Below the pieces are notes generated by a model. That model saw only the letters and a program-made list of their open reading frames with translations, had not been told where the DNA came from and did not search any database. From positions 1-51,984 of IMG/VR virus record IMGVR_UViG_3300049489_000572: 51,984 bases of DNA; one strand, 5' to 3'. Position 1 is the first letter of the stretch; the number at the start of each line of letters is the position of its first letter. This stretch comes from a virus. The position numbers and the translations under genes are program-made. Of the stretch, positions 18,840 through 27,646 are shown one piece after another.

Positions 18840-19715
18840 CTATTCCGTTTCACTTAAACAATACAGGGTTGCCGTACCAAACTCTCCTCCAAATGGAACA
18901 TCGTGCTGTAGGCTAATTCGTATCTCCATTCCAGCAGCAGAACTGAGCGGTGTCATGGCTGCATAATTCCATGGAAATACCATAATACCGTTTTTAATAC
19001 CCCTCCACCCTGAGCCGCCTATTGGATTAATATGTGGTAGGGCCCCATTAGACTCTGCCTGAAAATCGTACATAGTCTTATAACGAGTAGTTGCAAGAGG
19101 TATTTTAGTCAGAGAGGGGTAAGGCCCTCCATTACTCTGCAAATACTGGGGAGCAAAAACATCAACATAACCATACGCCACAAAATTTACAGTATCTGTC
19201 ATCACTACGTCAGTTGAAAATTGAACTTCAACATTTCTGATCTTTAGTAATTTGCCAGCTATTGGCTTTATAACAAATTCACTAGATCCAGCATAGTGGT
19301 ATGTAACGCGAACAGACGCATCAACTGGTATTTCAGGGGTAAAAGTAATTGTACCAGATACATATGTTATAAGGTAATCCCCTTGGTCAGTATGTGGGTC
19401 TCGCTCTGTCTTAGTGACCCACCCCTCTCCCTCGTCAACCTGAACCACTACCCTATAACTATTACCACTTGAATCTTTTAGATTATCCTCATCCCACAGT
19501 TTTCCATGGTAAGTATCTACAACAAAGGGGTGTGAAAGTTGATAGACGGAACCTGATACCACAGCTGTTGGGGTTTCGTTTACTACCCTGGTAGATTTTT
19601 GATACCAAGTTGTCTTATCGGTCCAGCTATGAGTTACAAGAGTGGCTCTATTCCCTTCTGTGGGCCATACAGCAACAATCTGTTTACCATCAGATGTACG
19701 AGAATCTCTACTCAT
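18840..19715 (-). CDS. Virion structural protein, unknown, beta-rich
   Basis: This encodes 291 residues starting MSRDSRTSDGK. I place the start at 19715 rather than 19736 because GGGAGG lies ten bases upstream of it and the ATGA overlaps the stop of the preceding gene, which signals translational coupling. The protein is beta-rich throughout (for example FVIKPIAGKLLKIRNVEVQF) with many aromatic and Thr residues, typical of capsid decoration or fibre proteins. No catalytic motif was seen. Confidence 0.7.
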   Translation of the reverse strand: MSRDSRTSDGKQIVAVWPTEGNRATLVTHSWTDKTTWYQKSTRVVNETPTAVVSGSVYQLSHPFVVDTYHGKLWDEDNLKDSSGNSYRVVVQVDEGEGWVTKTERDPHTDQGDYLITYVSGTITFTPEIPVDASVRVTYHYAGSSEFVIKPIAGKLLKIRNVEVQFSTDVVMTDTVNFVAYGYVDVFAPQYLQSNGGPYPSLTKIPLATTRYKTMYDFQAESNGALPHINPIGGSGWRGIKNGIMVFPWNYAAMTPLSSAAGMEIRISLQHDVPFGGEFGTATLYCLSETE

Positions 19716-20068
19716 TGCAACACACCCTCCCAACATCCTGTCATATGCAAAGGTCCAGACTTGTCCCCATTAATAAGTCTAATTACTAATGAAGAAGAAC
19801 CATTTCCTTCAAAGTCCCGAGTTAAAGCTATTTGAGAGGTAGTACCTGCAGCATACATTACAGCTACTAGATTATCTGTACCCCCCACACGCCATACTAA
19901 TTCAATACGGCACTCACTTGTAGAATGCTCATGTCCTGCTGTAAATCTAGAAACTCTAAGATACTTTCCTGAAGGAATAACATATATATCTTCATCCACA
20001 GAAACGGTGTTGCCAGTACTTTTTGCAACGTCTTCTGAATGTATTTGTGTAATAAATTCTCTTGACAT
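19712..20068 (-). CDS. Small virion protein sharing a C-terminal domain with its neighbour
   Basis: This encodes 118 residues. From residue 28 on it aligns by eye with the last 100 residues of the 563-residue protein encoded next to it: YVIPSGK-L-(V/I)SRF--G-E near the start, and W-(E/S)G at the very end. It is therefore a stand-alone copy of that domain, probably from tandem duplication. The domain is likely a beta-barrel displayed on the virion; its ligand is unknown. It sits 1 bp after the upstream gene with a GGGAAG site. Confidence 0.75.
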   Translation of the reverse strand: MSREFITQIHSEDVAKSTGNTVSVDEDIYVIPSGKYLRVSRFTAGHEHSTSECRIELVWRVGGTDNLVAVMYAAGTTSQIALTRDFEGNGSSSLVIRLINGDKSGPLHMTGCWEGVLQ

Positions 20069-20069
20069 A

Positions 20070-21761
20070 TTATTCTTCCCTAAATCCTGACCAGAAAGCA
20101 GCTACTTCGTCAGAGGCACCGTCGAGGCGCTCTCTTCTCATTCTAATAGCTTTTGTACCATCTCCAGTTACCTGGTAATCTAAGCCAAACTCCCAGTTAT
20201 TACCACTAAGGTACATTAATCTTATAGTATCCATACCAGAGCCAGTACCAAGAGGGTCATAAAACAAAGAAACCTTACTAACTTTTCCACTGTTTCCTTC
20301 AGCTCCGCCAGCAAATCTAGATATCGTAAGCTTCTTCCCTGATGGTATAACATAGACTAAATCATCAGTTCCAGTCAAATCAGAAACGTCTGACTGTTCT
20401 ACAGCCACAGACGCTGCTGGAACAATCGTAGCGTTAGCTGAAACAACTAGACGGTTGGCACTATCTACAGCAACTGTACGACCAGATCCGCCACCATCAG
20501 TAATCTTTATTCTACCTATGTTGTTATCACCATAGGGAAGGGCGTCGTTGATCCTTTTAATGCCTTGGTTATCTCTGAGATCAATTACACTTTTATTAAT
20601 ACCTGATAGTGTTGTCTCTGTGGCTGCGCCTGAGGGAAGGGGCATTACCTGATCAGAGGCAATCACAATTGGAGTACTATTAGCCATCGTCTTCTGGCCA
20701 AAAGTATTAATTCTGGAAGTAAACGTGGTACCTGATAATAATGTTACTTGAGTAGACTCTGTAGCTGCCCCAGTAGGAAGAGGCCAAGAAGTAGCATCTA
20801 CAGTAATACTTCCACCATTATCATTAACCGGAATAACAGTTTGATTGGCTGCGATACTTACAGGAATGCCAGAAGCAAGAGTCGCCTGACCAAGGAGTGG
20901 AAACTTCTGATCAATACTAGCAAGCCTGTTAATCTCAAGAGTCTGATTGGCAGAAGTTGAGGCACCTGCAGGCAGAGGCCAGGAACTGGCATCTACAGTC
21001 AAACTTCCACCCGCATCAGATACTGGTTGTGTATCTGCTGGCTCTGTCTTTTGCTGAAGCTCTGTAAGTATATTTGCTAGTGTTGTTTGTGTAGCAAAAT
21101 CTTCTGCAGCGATGGAGGCTAATGTGGCTTCCGTAGCTGCTCCGGTTGGCAGGGGCAGAGAGACAGCAGAAATTGGTTGTGTATCTGTAGCATCAGTCTT
21201 ATCCTGCAACTCAGTTAGAATATCTGAAAGTGTAGACTGGGTAGCAAAGTCTTCTGAGGCCAAGGACAAGAGAGTAGATTCTGTAGCTGCACCTGCAGGT
21301 AGGGGCAGAGATACTACACTAACAGGCTGGGTAGTTGATCCTGTAGAATCTACTCTGATCGGGGTAGATTCTATACCTATCTCTGTTCCTGAGGTAGTTA
21401 CAAGAGCAGTACTCGCAGCGTCTTTTCCAAAAACAGATACATTAACATTTGTAAATGAAGGAGAAGATCCCCCAACTACCCAAGAAACTAAAACGGCAGA
21501 ACTAATAGAAGGAATTCTAATTGTACTGATTCCAACACCTGTTAATGGCCCTGTAGTTGCTATAGGACCTACTACCGTGGCCTCATCTACAGGATCAACA
21601 CTCTGTATAGTAAAGGTAAGAGTAGGAGAGCCTCCAGTAGGAGCGCTCTTTATATTAACAAGAAGTACTACTTCTCGTTCTGAAAAGCTATGAAAAGCTC
21701 TTGACCCGTTTGCGTCAATTGTAGCTAACTCATGTACCTTATAGATTGTGGGTGCTGACAT
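20070..21761 (-). CDS. Repeat-containing virion fibre/decoration protein
   Basis: This encodes 563 residues. The start is placed at 21761 (MSAPTIYKV), just after the stop of the upstream gene, with GGAG ten bases upstream. Residues about 140-270 carry near-identical repeats of about 50 residues with the pattern (V/A)SLPLP(A/T)GAATE(S/A)TL, EDFATQ(S/T)TL, ILTELQ(D/Q)KT, D-TQP(V/I)S. Further partial copies (WPLP-GA-T) follow to about residue 360. Such collagen-free repeats usually form a trimeric shaft. The C-terminal domain (VYVIPSGKKLTISRFAGG) is shared with the 118-residue protein next door. A head or tail fibre, or a surface-exposed decoration protein, is likely. Confidence 0.75.
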   Translation of the reverse strand: MSAPTIYKVHELATIDANGSRAFHSFSEREVVLLVNIKSAPTGGSPTLTFTIQSVDPVDEATVVGPIATTGPLTGVGISTIRIPSISSAVLVSWVVGGSSPSFTNVNVSVFGKDAASTALVTTSGTEIGIESTPIRVDSTGSTTQPVSVVSLPLPAGAATESTLLSLASEDFATQSTLSDILTELQDKTDATDTQPISAVSLPLPTGAATEATLASIAAEDFATQTTLANILTELQQKTEPADTQPVSDAGGSLTVDASSWPLPAGASTSANQTLEINRLASIDQKFPLLGQATLASGIPVSIAANQTVIPVNDNGGSITVDATSWPLPTGAATESTQVTLLSGTTFTSRINTFGQKTMANSTPIVIASDQVMPLPSGAATETTLSGINKSVIDLRDNQGIKRINDALPYGDNNIGRIKITDGGGSGRTVAVDSANRLVVSANATIVPAASVAVEQSDVSDLTGTDDLVYVIPSGKKLTISRFAGGAEGNSGKVSKVSLFYDPLGTGSGMDTIRLMYLSGNNWEFGLDYQVTGDGTKAIRMRRERLDGASDEVAAFWSGFREE

Positions 21762-21762
21762 A

Positions 21763-22986
21763 TTATCTGATCTCCACCCAAGCAAGTGAAGCCTTCATCA
21801 AGGTTGTGCCAGCGGCCTCGTTTATAGCAAATATAGAAATTATTGGTTGTATTGAACCAAAAGCATCAAGATGTAGTTTTCTTCCGTGTTGTGAAAATAA
21901 TCCTTCACAGGAGATTACACCGCTACTGTCATTTGAGTTTGCAAGAAATCCTCTAATAACTGTGGATCCTCCTGTAAATGCAGTCGCGGAAACGTCATAC
22001 TCAACACCTGAGGTGGAATCTACAGAAGTCCAACTTGCCCCAGTTAAAGTGTGCCCAATAACAACACGATATCCCGCTCTAGACCCTTCTGTACTAATAG
22101 AGAGACATTTAGGAAGAACGGTCATCCTATTAGTTAAACCATTAAACGTTGTCTTTGGTCTGATAGATAATACAGGTCTTTCCGTAGTTGTCACTGACAC
22201 ATCTGAAGCATTATAGGCACCAAAAGAAAGATCTGGAGCATCCTGGCCCCCATTAACTATAACGGTAGCACAGATAGCCGTAAACCCAGAAGAACTAGAA
22301 GATCCGGTATTTACTATCTCGTACTCCATAGGAAGAACAGCTGTCTTCATGTACGGGACGGCTAGTAAATTTTCGTTGACCTCCTCATGAACCAAAATAC
22401 CATTTACTCTATAACGAATTGGTCCAACACCAAACCATTGAAATTCAACTTCAAAAATGTTACCCTTAGTAATATCTAGTGTGATGCCGGACGAACCAGT
22501 CCCATCCAACTTGTCCTTATTCCAACTGGATTGTGCCACCGCATTATCAACAGGGGATCCTGAAGTAGATGTTCTTCTAACGACACGCAGTGTGGTTCCG
22601 TTTAGTTCCCAGAATGTTCCATCACTATCATCAAACAACCCCCATCGGCGAATCTGATTACTCTGCCCTGTGTCTGTATGGTACACTGACATTTTGGTAG
22701 TTAAACTTTTACCAGATTGGTATCTATAAAATGTATGGGAGCGAAGAACCGCTCTAGAAGCATTAGTTCCATTAACTGAAAGCCGAACAGCACTTTCATT
22801 TGGCAAGTGAGTGAGGGCTCCTCCAGTAGCAGTTAAAGTTCCCCACACACTGGAATCAATATCGTACTTAAAATTATGGTCCGCCAACGTATAAGGATTT
22901 GCTACGTGAAGAGAGCCAAATAAACCAATATGTACTGGATTACCTTGTGGATCATATAATATAGCGGCAGGTGAATCACTAGACAT
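21763..22986 (-). CDS. Large beta-rich virion surface protein
   Basis: This encodes 407 residues. Residues about 100-240 resemble a lectin-like jelly roll of the kind found in phage surface proteins (RRWGLFDDSDGTFWELNGTT, then FEVEFQWFGVGPIRYRVNG). The C-terminal third repeats short beta motifs. There is no catalytic triad. The ATG overlaps the stop of the upstream gene by one base. A carbohydrate- or host-binding decoration role is plausible from the fold pattern but unproven. Confidence 0.7.
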   Translation of the reverse strand: MSSDSPAAILYDPQGNPVHIGLFGSLHVANPYTLADHNFKYDIDSSVWGTLTATGGALTHLPNESAVRLSVNGTNASRAVLRSHTFYRYQSGKSLTTKMSVYHTDTGQSNQIRRWGLFDDSDGTFWELNGTTLRVVRRTSTSGSPVDNAVAQSSWNKDKLDGTGSSGITLDITKGNIFEVEFQWFGVGPIRYRVNGILVHEEVNENLLAVPYMKTAVLPMEYEIVNTGSSSSSGFTAICATVIVNGGQDAPDLSFGAYNASDVSVTTTERPVLSIRPKTTFNGLTNRMTVLPKCLSISTEGSRAGYRVVIGHTLTGASWTSVDSTSGVEYDVSATAFTGGSTVIRGFLANSNDSSGVISCEGLFSQHGRKLHLDAFGSIQPIISIFAINEAAGTTLMKASLAWVEIR

Positions 22987-23582
22987 TAAGCTATTGCCCT
23001 TGTGCGCGACGACTCAAAAACATTATTTATATATGTAATCGAATCAGTTACAGTAGTTAAAACAGTGGTTCCGTCTACATCATACATTTTCCACTGTATT
23101 TGAGACGGGGATACACCATTGTATGTAAGAGTTTTCTCTACTATTTTTTGCGTTTTGGCGGCAGACTCCCACCATATCACAGAGGTCGGAAAAGGACTTC
23201 CTGCAGGTAAAATCTCTTTATAAGCACCTGTCGCAAACCCTTCGGCCGGTCCTTCATTTATAAAATGTATAAGTTGCCTCAAAGCTGAGTGCTGTACCTC
23301 AGAAAGGCCTCCAGCTCCAGCATATAAATCATTCAAGGTAACTTCTGCACCAACAGTCTTATCTCTAAATACTAAATCATCGCCATTACGAACTGCATAA
23401 ACATCTTCATCGTTGGCTTGGCCGCCAGTGGCATCTTGAAAAAACACCCCCTGAACCTCCGGAGCATCCTCCGAAGGATCAAGGGGCTTATCTTGATAAA
23501 AATCGTCATTATCTGAAGGGTCACCGCCACCAGCAGTACTTTCTCTTTTATAAATCTGTACTTTATCTGCCGGCTTGGACAC
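22986..23582 (-). CDS. Virion-associated protein, unknown, acidic N-terminus
   Basis: This encodes 198 residues beginning at a GTG with GGAGGG just upstream. The first 45 residues are acidic and low complexity (DPSDNDDFYQDKPLDPSEDA) and probably disordered. The rest is compact with a helix (EVQHSALRQLIHFINEG) and a beta-rich end (QKIVEKTLTYNGVSPSQIQWK). The layout resembles a virion-anchoring head for a fibre protein. Its neighbours are fibre-like genes. Confidence 0.65.
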   Translation of the reverse strand: MSKPADKVQIYKRESTAGGGDPSDNDDFYQDKPLDPSEDAPEVQGVFFQDATGGQANDEDVYAVRNGDDLVFRDKTVGAEVTLNDLYAGAGGLSEVQHSALRQLIHFINEGPAEGFATGAYKEILPAGSPFPTSVIWWESAAKTQKIVEKTLTYNGVSPSQIQWKMYDVDGTTVLTTVTDSITYINNVFESSRTRAIA

Positions 23583-23610
23583 TGACCCTCCAAATAACTT
23601 GCTTCATTTA

Positions 23611-25020
23611 TTACGCGTTACGACCGAGGAAGTTGATCTCGACGTGTAGATCGGTAGCATTAATAGCCCAACCAATAAGGGTAATACGGGCCTGGCCGCC
23701 GGCTGGACGAGTAAACGTTAGTCCGCCTGCTGCATCAAGATACACGTAAGCTCCAGCGGTTGCACCTGTTAGGACGCCGTTTAGTCTACCGTCTGATACA
23801 ATATCTACAGAAGTAGTGGCACCAACAGAGGTCTTAGCAACACCGATAACCTTATTAGCTGTATCGTTGGTGTTAAGGGCCTTTAGAACAGTGGCGTTGC
23901 CACTGAAATAAACAGGGTCACCTGCAGTAACACCAGCGCCACCCGTTGTGTAGGTATTAGTTACACGTAGAGCGTCTGATACACCGGCGTGGCTGTGAAG
24001 TGAAGTTACACCACCACCAGTTAGCTCATCAAGGTTATCTGCGGTTACGTTTGCACTAACTGCGTCATCATTGATCTTGAATAGTGATGGTAGACCAACA
24101 ACCTTAAGACCGTCAGCATCAACATCAAGGGTATCTGGTGAGTTATCAAGCTCAAGTAGAAGACCAGAAGCACCTCTCTGGATACCACCTGAACCATCTA
24201 CCCTGACACGAAGCTGACCACTGGCGCCGGTTACATCAAACTCAAGGCCGGACGAACCACCGTCCTGTCCTGCGCTCTGGGCGTCGGCATCTGTGTCAAG
24301 CTCCACTGCAACGTCATTAGCGTTAGACACAATACCCGCGCCACCACCAACATCAAGGGTATCACCCGTCTTGGTTAGACCAAGGCCTGCAGTGATACGA
24401 GCAGCTCCGGAGAACTGCGCCCACTCAATAGCAGTAGAGTTGAGGGTGATTGGGTCGTCTGTTACTACACACCATACTGTATCTGCGTGTACGGTTCCCT
24501 CTGTAACAAATACGCAAGAACCTGCAAGGGCCTCGGAGTCTGCATCAAAGTCGGATGCGCGGTCCCAGGTAGTAGGAGTAGCTGTCGCAACGTAGATACC
24601 ATTCTCCACGTGAGAAGCAACACCGCCCTGATCCTTAACAAGGATTCTGTTACCAGCAGCGAGAGTTACGCCGTTGATTGGGTTTGGTGCGTTTGTAAAC
24701 TGTCCAGTGCCGCCTGCACCACCGGAGGAGCTATAAGAAGTGCTGCCGCCTCCAACGTGAGCAGTAAGATCAACACCAGAAGTTGTAACACGAACAGCCT
24801 GCTTAGGTGATAGTCCCTGAGCAACACTATCTACATAAAGCTTATTAGCTGCCTGGTCGTTAGATGTTGGTGTTGGAAGGCCATTAACAGTTCCAGACAC
24901 CATCGTAATACCTGCTGTACCATTAACTGTAATAGCCTGAAAAGCTACTGAATCAGAGCCTGGGCTCATCTCAGTTGGAAAGCCATCTGCATCTATAAAG
25001 AGCGGTTTACGAAGTGCCAT
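23611..25020 (-). CDS. Fibre-like virion protein
   Basis: This encodes 469 residues rich in Gly, Thr, Ala and Asp. Residues about 55-200 carry a module common in phage fibres: ANKLYVDSVAQGLSPKQAVR, then ILVKDQ and NGIYVATATPTTWDRASDFD. The middle is made of repeated Asp/Gly-rich strands (GAGIVSNANDVAVELDTDAD, GLEFDVTGASGQLRVRVDG). The C-terminal domain (AGDPVYFSGNATVLKALN, VIGVAKT) resembles small capsid-decoration folds. GGAG precedes the ATG. It is likely a head or tail fibre; the receptor is unknown. Confidence 0.75.
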   Translation of the reverse strand: MALRKPLFIDADGFPTEMSPGSDSVAFQAITVNGTAGITMVSGTVNGLPTPTSNDQAANKLYVDSVAQGLSPKQAVRVTTSGVDLTAHVGGGSTSYSSSGGAGGTGQFTNAPNPINGVTLAAGNRILVKDQGGVASHVENGIYVATATPTTWDRASDFDADSEALAGSCVFVTEGTVHADTVWCVVTDDPITLNSTAIEWAQFSGAARITAGLGLTKTGDTLDVGGGAGIVSNANDVAVELDTDADAQSAGQDGGSSGLEFDVTGASGQLRVRVDGSGGIQRGASGLLLELDNSPDTLDVDADGLKVVGLPSLFKINDDAVSANVTADNLDELTGGGVTSLHSHAGVSDALRVTNTYTTGGAGVTAGDPVYFSGNATVLKALNTNDTANKVIGVAKTSVGATTSVDIVSDGRLNGVLTGATAGAYVYLDAAGGLTFTRPAGGQARITLIGWAINATDLHVEINFLGRNA

Positions 25021-25050
25021 TATTTTCTCCGTCTATTTTTTGGGTTAAAT

Positions 25051-25452
25051 TCAATCTATAATACGTACGACTCCTGTTTCATGGTCAATAAAACAATCCT
25101 TAAGAAACACTTCAACAGGGATGCCAAGCGCGGCGGCCGCTTTAAGCTGGGCCCCTCTTAGAAGGCTCGCATACTCTTTTAACTGTGCTCTTAAAGCCTC
25201 ATCCTGTGCCATGAGGTCTACTACTTTTTTATATTTAGGATCAGATAATTCTGTCTTCAATTCCTTAGAAGCTATACTATGCTCAAGGAGCATCTTTTCA
25301 TACTCTGCTGTTTTGGCTCTATACTCCCAAAACAACTCCCCATGTAGGGCCTTAGCAGGAAGGGGTGCGTTATCTTGTTCGGTTACAACTTTATCCGACT
25401 TTTTTGACTTCTTTGCCTTTGGTTCTTTTACAGCTTTAGTCTTTTTAACCAT
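25051..25452 (-). CDS. Lys-rich protein with coiled coil, unknown
   Basis: This encodes 133 residues. The first 30 residues are almost entirely Lys, Ala, Glu and Ser (KKTKAVKEPKAKKSKKSDK), likely disordered and nucleic-acid binding. Residues 40-110 form charged helices. The C-terminus (IPVEVFLKDCFIDHETGVV) is compact. It is not a known family by eye. It may be a DNA-binding head protein, given its place among capsid-associated genes. Confidence 0.65.
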   Translation of the reverse strand: MVKKTKAVKEPKAKKSKKSDKVVTEQDNAPLPAKALHGELFWEYRAKTAEYEKMLLEHSIASKELKTELSDPKYKKVVDLMAQDEALRAQLKEYASLLRGAQLKAAAALGIPVEVFLKDCFIDHETGVVRIID

Positions 25453-25469
25453 AATCCCTCTTTTAATAA

Positions 25470-25880
25470 CTAACCAGTCTTAACCAAGACAACCTGGTCT
25501 AAGACAATAACTAACTTGTTAACTCCTGTGCTATAACCTACAAACTGGACGGCGGCGGAGCCACCTAGAGGAGCATCAGGAACGCTCAGCGTTAACAATC
25601 CGGCTTCATCTATAAAGTATCTTTTTCCGACTACAAGATTTTGTGTGGTAGTAATCTCACCAGCAACCCTAACTTTACAGAAAGTAGAAGAGTATTTACT
25701 GATTACGACTCCAAATACAGGCAAAGTAGATAGGTCAGTAATATCAACCAAATCTACTTGAATAATATCATCTTCGTTGCCTGTAATGTATACAAAATTA
25801 CCAACAGCTACATAGGAGGGGCATCCTACGTCGTGATCAATTTCAGCGTCTGTAGTTTTCTTTTTAAGATTAACTACCAC
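25470..25880 (-). CDS. Small beta-barrel virion protein, decoration-like
   Basis: This encodes 136 residues with strand-rich segments (YVAVGNFVYITGNEDDIIQVDLVD, GKRYFIDEAGLLTLS, AAVQFVGYSTGVNKLVIVLDQVV). This is the pattern of head decoration or fibre-tip domains, where a GKRYFI-like strand is followed by a hydrophobic closing strand. There is no catalytic motif. It is probably trimeric on the capsid or a fibre base, inferred from fold pattern and position. Confidence 0.65.
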   Translation of the reverse strand: MVVNLKKKTTDAEIDHDVGCPSYVAVGNFVYITGNEDDIIQVDLVDITDLSTLPVFGVVISKYSSTFCKVRVAGEITTTQNLVVGKRYFIDEAGLLTLSVPDAPLGGSAAVQFVGYSTGVNKLVIVLDQVVLVKTG

Positions 25881-25927
25881 TTAGTACCCCACCTTTAAGT
25901 CAAACCCTTAAATACGATTACCGTTAA

Positions 25928-26368
25928 TTAGAGGGCACGAAGAAGGCCAGATGCATTCCAGGAAACAGTTATATCACCACCATTGGTGGCCGTATCTGTA
26001 AGATCCATGTATGCAATTAAAGGACTATCACCATCGTTAGTGACCTCCTTTACCAGAATAGCCCCACCTATTGTAGCACCAGTCCCGAGCGCTGACCATA
26101 CAAGGTCTGTCGCATCAAAATAAGCTAGATTTGAAGAATCATCTTCAGTGAACGACTTTCCAGACAAGGTTTTACGCCCCGATCCAGAAAACCCTCCAGT
26201 GTAACCAGACACAGAAAGCTCGTTGCTGCTAACATCTGATATAAAGTTGTGGTCGACATCAAAGGTATAACTAGTAGTTACAAGTATAACTTTAATGGTG
26301 TCGCTATTTAAATCAACACCCCCAGATAATACCTGATACTTCCCTTTATTATACCATGCGCTAGCCAT
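25928..26368 (-). CDS. Virion structural protein, widespread small phage family
   Basis: This encodes 146 residues starting MASAWYNKGKYQVLSGGVDL after an AAAGGA site. The pattern AWYN(K/R)G, hydrophobic strand IKVILVTTSYTFDVDHNFI and ELSVSGYT is, from memory, characteristic of a small structural protein found in many phages, but I cannot name it. It ends in a beta-rich segment (GGDITVSWNASGLLRAL). Confidence 0.75.
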   Translation of the reverse strand: MASAWYNKGKYQVLSGGVDLNSDTIKVILVTTSYTFDVDHNFISDVSSNELSVSGYTGGFSGSGRKTLSGKSFTEDDSSNLAYFDATDLVWSALGTGATIGGAILVKEVTNDGDSPLIAYMDLTDTATNGGDITVSWNASGLLRAL

Positions 26369-26386
26369 AATATTTCCTTTATCGCT

Positions 26387-26716
26387 TTAGGGAATTACAG
26401 GTGCATTTCCGGCCAATCGTACAAATTCCTTCTGCTCAAAATCCATGGTCCATTGACCTTCGCCGAGGGACTCAAGATCATACTTAGCAACTAAGGCTCT
26501 TCTCTTTTCTGCTAATGCGCCTTCAGTCTCGTTTGCAAGTCTCGTAAGGTTATTCAAAACCTGCACAATCCTGCCCATCTCTTGCCTATACTTTGCTAGG
26601 GCATCATTGTACTGCTGGACCTCCATAAGAGCCTCATGATCCTCTTCCCTAATCTTTATAGGATCATGATAAGGACTAACTGGGACAACATCTGAATGAA
26701 CATCAAGAAGACTCAT
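26387..26716 (-). CDS. Short coiled-coil protein, unknown
   Basis: This encodes 109 residues, almost all predicted coiled coil from residue 20 to 85 (EEDHEALMEVQQYNDALAKY, NNLTRLANETEGALAEKRRA). It ends in a short strand region. A GAGG site precedes the ATG. The size and fold resemble small head or tail assembly proteins, but no family was recognised. Confidence 0.65.
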   Translation of the reverse strand: MSLLDVHSDVVPVSPYHDPIKIREEDHEALMEVQQYNDALAKYRQEMGRIVQVLNNLTRLANETEGALAEKRRALVAKYDLESLGEGQWTMDFEQKEFVRLAGNAPVIP

Positions 26717-26722
26717 AAAACC

Positions 26723-27034
26723 TCACTTTGAGTAGAACTTATCAAAGTACTTATCATTTATATTGTGTAAATAGTTGGCTGCCCTATGAAGGAACAACCA
26801 TAGAACAAAGAAAGATAGAAGCTGGGGCATTAGGCTCTGGCTTATAGAAAGAAGCAGAGCAAAGGGTCCTGCGGCCCAAACGGATGTGCAATACCCACAA
26901 GAGATTAAGTCCTTAGTAAATTGACTTCTTCCTTTAAGGTATTCTCTAAAATCAGAGAAAAACAAGGACTTGGTCAAGAGCTCAGTTAAAGACTCTACCG
27001 CTACGACAGCTAAAAGGACCCAAATAAAGAACAT
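26723..27034 (-). CDS. DUF1360-like membrane protein
   Basis: This encodes 103 residues with an N-terminal hydrophobic helix (residues 1-17), then LISCGYCTSVWAAGPFALLL, where the CxYC-x2-W signature leads into a membrane segment, and a third hydrophobic segment (LLSFFVLWLFLHRAANYLH). This CxxCxxxW arrangement is typical of the DUF1360 family, small membrane proteins of unknown function in bacteria and phages. It lies 2 bp from the upstream gene. A role in the host envelope is inferred from topology only. Confidence 0.7.
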   Translation of the reverse strand: MFFIWVLLAVVAVESLTELLTKSLFFSDFREYLKGRSQFTKDLISCGYCTSVWAAGPFALLLSISQSLMPQLLSFFVLWLFLHRAANYLHNINDKYFDKFYSK

Positions 27035-27036
27035 CG

Positions 27037-27510
27037 TTACCCCAATTCTTTAATTCTATGCCTAATTATAGTTGCCAACATACTCTTCCTCGAATCATCT
27101 AGACAAAGAGTAAGGGCCCTACGGAGCTTATGAACACTATATACCTGTTTGATTACCCTCTTTGGGTTATCTTTAATACGAAGATTATAAATATCCCTCG
27201 CCGTTAGGTTTTCTATAACCTGCACGGGGGCATACTCGAGGCTCTCCTTGTCATCCTCTTGGGGGGACATTAGATCTTCTGGAGTAACGGTTGATGGATC
27301 TAGAGGCTCCTCAAACTCCTCTTCGACTGACAATTCCCATCCCAAAGGAAGGCGTTGTTTGAGCCAATCTACAAATACAGAATCATCCTCGATCTTGTTA
27401 GAGAGGACTTCATACACATGCGAAAGGGGGACTTTTTGGCCCGGATAGACTGTTCGCTTAAATATATGTTTTGACTTACCAGAATTGTTTATTACATGAC
27501 CTTTAATCAT
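27037..27510 (-). CDS. Unknown protein at the head of the decoration operon
   Basis: This encodes 157 residues starting MIKGHVINNSGKSKH. An ORF reading to 27579 exists, but the promoter at 27527-27555 lies inside that extension, so the ATG at 27510 is the start. The predicted mRNA leader is only about 10 bases with a poor ribosome site (GGGTGCTGG). The protein has a basic N-terminus, an acidic middle (EEEFEEPLDPSTVTPEDL) and a C-terminal helical region with basic residues (SVHKLRRALTLCLDDSRKS). No family was recognised. Confidence 0.7.
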   Translation of the reverse strand: MIKGHVINNSGKSKHIFKRTVYPGQKVPLSHVYEVLSNKIEDDSVFVDWLKQRLPLGWELSVEEEFEEPLDPSTVTPEDLMSPQEDDKESLEYAPVQVIENLTARDIYNLRIKDNPKRVIKQVYSVHKLRRALTLCLDDSRKSMLATIIRHRIKELG

Positions 27511-27526
27511 ACACCAGCACCCTATA

Positions 27527-27555
27527 ATTATAAGAGAAAACTTATAATTTGTAAA
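27527..27555 (-). promoter_or_regulatory. Promoter TTTACA-N17-TATAAT after the capsid terminator
   Basis: Minus-strand TTTACA (27555-27550), 17 bp, TATAAT (27532-27527). It restarts transcription 27 bp after the capsid terminator. The predicted start point is near 27520, giving an almost leaderless message for the gene starting at 27510. Confidence 0.85.
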
Positions 27556-27581
27556 TAACTTCCCGTTCCTAAAGCGCATAT

Positions 27582-27625
27582 AAAAAAGGGGGAGGAGGAC
27601 CAGAAATCTGTTTCCTCCTCCCCCT
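27582..27625 (-). terminator. Intrinsic terminator after the major capsid gene
   Basis: A perfect 13-bp stem (AGGGGGAGGAGGA with its complement, 27587-27625) is followed on the minus strand by six T residues. It lies 20 bp after the capsid stop and should end the packaging-capsid operon efficiently. Confidence 0.95.
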
Positions 27626-27646
27626 ATTTCTATTGCTTAATTCTAA

